DNA from: Acanthococcus lagerstroemiae
Lineage: Eukaryota; Arthropoda; Insecta; Hemiptera; Eriococcidae
DNA: 64,000 nt
NCBI GenBank assembly: GCA_031841125.1
Contig: CM063106.1
Location: 16,678,001-16,742,000, forward strand
Direction: 5' to 3'
Part shown: positions 63,173 to 64,000 of the stretch, piece after piece
Layout of the letters: each line of letters begins with the position of its first letter
Position numbering within the stretch: the stretch's first letter is position 1
The notes under the pieces: model-generated
Seen by the model: the letters and a program-made list of their open reading frames with translations, nothing else
Told to the model about the DNA's origin: nothing
Database searches by the model: none
Made by a program: the position numbers and the translations under genes

Positions 63173-64000
63173 GTGGCGTGCATTCCAGGCAAGCAAGGTA
63201 AGCGCCGCTTACCCTGAAAATTCCCGAGAAAATAAGTTTTCATGTACAATATCAACTTCGACTTGTAACAAATAAAAGATAATGAAACATTAGGCAAAAT
63301 AGAGACGCTATTGACACTTACAACGCTTACGTTTAAGTATATATAATAAATTCACAGGAGATATGTGAGGTAACAGTTGAAACCAAAGCGTGTACTGCAT
63401 GGCGTTTGGCAATCCTTGTACACGTATATTTGTATAGGCCAGCGAGGTGTGCGTCGAATCTATCGCTTCCTTTCCATACTGCACGTAGCATTGCACGTGT
63501 TAATTACCAACATAAAAACACACTAGCCTGTTCAACGCGACGAAACCTATGCGTTTGGTTGTGTTCTGGAAGCGCTTTGAGACTGGCTTGGCTCGGCTTA
63601 GCTACACACGAACATCGAAGTTGACAGTAAAACGTGATTAATATGTTCTTCTACTAGCCAAAGCATTATGTTGGAGTGCTCCGTTTTTGTTTTTTTTTTT
63701 TTAATATTTTCATTCTTACCACAAAATGCGTATATGAGATCTTACTGAAAACCCGTTTTTGCAATTTACTCTTAATGAACGATTAGAAATTATTAATGGT
63801 GGTAAGCCTAAACCAGAATATTACAATTTTTGAAAACTGGGCAAAAGAAAAGTAGTTGGATTTTTACTAGACATTGCCACATATCACAATACGAAAATAT
63901 TTTGTGGTTAACCCATTGTGAAGATGGTGGAAAACTGTTTTGTTGTCCATGTCTATTATTTGTCACAAAAATGGATAAATGCATAATATGGAATGGCCCT
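63173..64000 (+). mobile_element. hAT-A family element, copy C (runs off the window)
   Basis: It starts CAGTGGCGTGCATTCCAGG, then 'AAGCAAGGTAAGCGCCGCTT' and 'CCCGAGAAAATAAGTTTTCAT'. It is collinear with copies A and D but carries neither the 148-bp MITE nor the family G MITE. Both empty sites are readable. The 3' end lies beyond 64000. Confidence 0.92.
63726..64000 (+). pseudogene. hAT transposase N-terminus (TTF-type zinc finger), copy C
   Basis: The pieces 'KPVF', 'ILQFLKTGQKKS', 'FTRHCHISQYENILWLTHCE' and 'DGGKLFCCPCLLFVTKMDK' show the most complete version of the zinc finger in the window, with the final C-C-x-P-C-L-L-F intact. A stop-rich stretch near 63740-63800 and a T run at 63691 show decay upstream. 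Without a MITE insertion, this copy shows what the family encodes. The frame continues past the window. Confidence 0.7.

Overview
This is arthropod (most likely insect) nuclear DNA. It has no operons, ribosome binding sites or bacterial genes. It is AT-rich and full of eukaryotic transposon remains, including hAT, mariner, pogo-like and MULE DNA transposons, RTE and R1/LOA-type non-LTR retrotransposons, and LTR-element debris. One primer-binding motif matches the 3' end of insect tRNA-Ser, as used by Drosophila 17.6/297-type elements. I found no intact host gene, tRNA, rRNA or CRISPR array. Every recognisable protein fragment is transposon-derived and broken by stops or frameshifts, so the window reads as a repeat-rich intergenic region or a large intron. 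All alignments and target-site duplications (TSDs) were read by eye.

Layout. 1-11.5 kb: an 89-bp satellite; a ~155-bp tandem array whose units carry a tRNA-Ser primer-binding site; a degenerate GACTC-rich array (5.7-9.25 kb) interrupted by a 386-bp foldback and a MULE remnant; and a 2.1-kb inverted repeat with a hAT MITE in its spacer. 13-19.3 kb: MITEs, degenerate satellite and the first copy of a palindromic GTTACC-rich MITE. 21.3-26.1 kb: LTR-element pieces interrupted by a 4.1-kb hAT transposon (perfect 8-bp TSD). Three later insertions disrupt its transposase: a hairpin-rich 970-bp block, a 360-bp MITE and a ~55-bp retroelement tail. 27.2-30.8 kb: a degraded RTE, then a hAT-A family element with two MITEs inside it, then a solo MITE. 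34-40.2 kb: a composite repeat, scrambled R1/LOA-type fragments, a 171-bp satellite carrying AACGCGTT palindromes, and two copies of a GC-rich dispersed repeat. 42-50.4 kb: MITEs and a second RTE in reverse orientation. 52-57.1 kb: a GTTACC MITE, a back-to-back mariner pair, a pogo-like C-terminus, and a hAT-A element containing a Russian-doll nest of three MITEs. 59-64 kb: one more MITE, an R1-type reverse transcriptase fragment and two head-to-head hAT-A copies.

The most informative result is relative chronology. Nested insertions with readable TSDs, empty sites present in paralogous copies, and a 10-bp excision footprint let the order of several transposon bursts be reconstructed from this window alone. 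The candidate undescribed items are the CCCGATGCGCAA/GTTACC palindromic MITE family (five loci), the primer-binding-site satellite, the 386-bp near-perfect hairpin and the dispersed CATGCGTGCATCGCCATAC retroelement tail.
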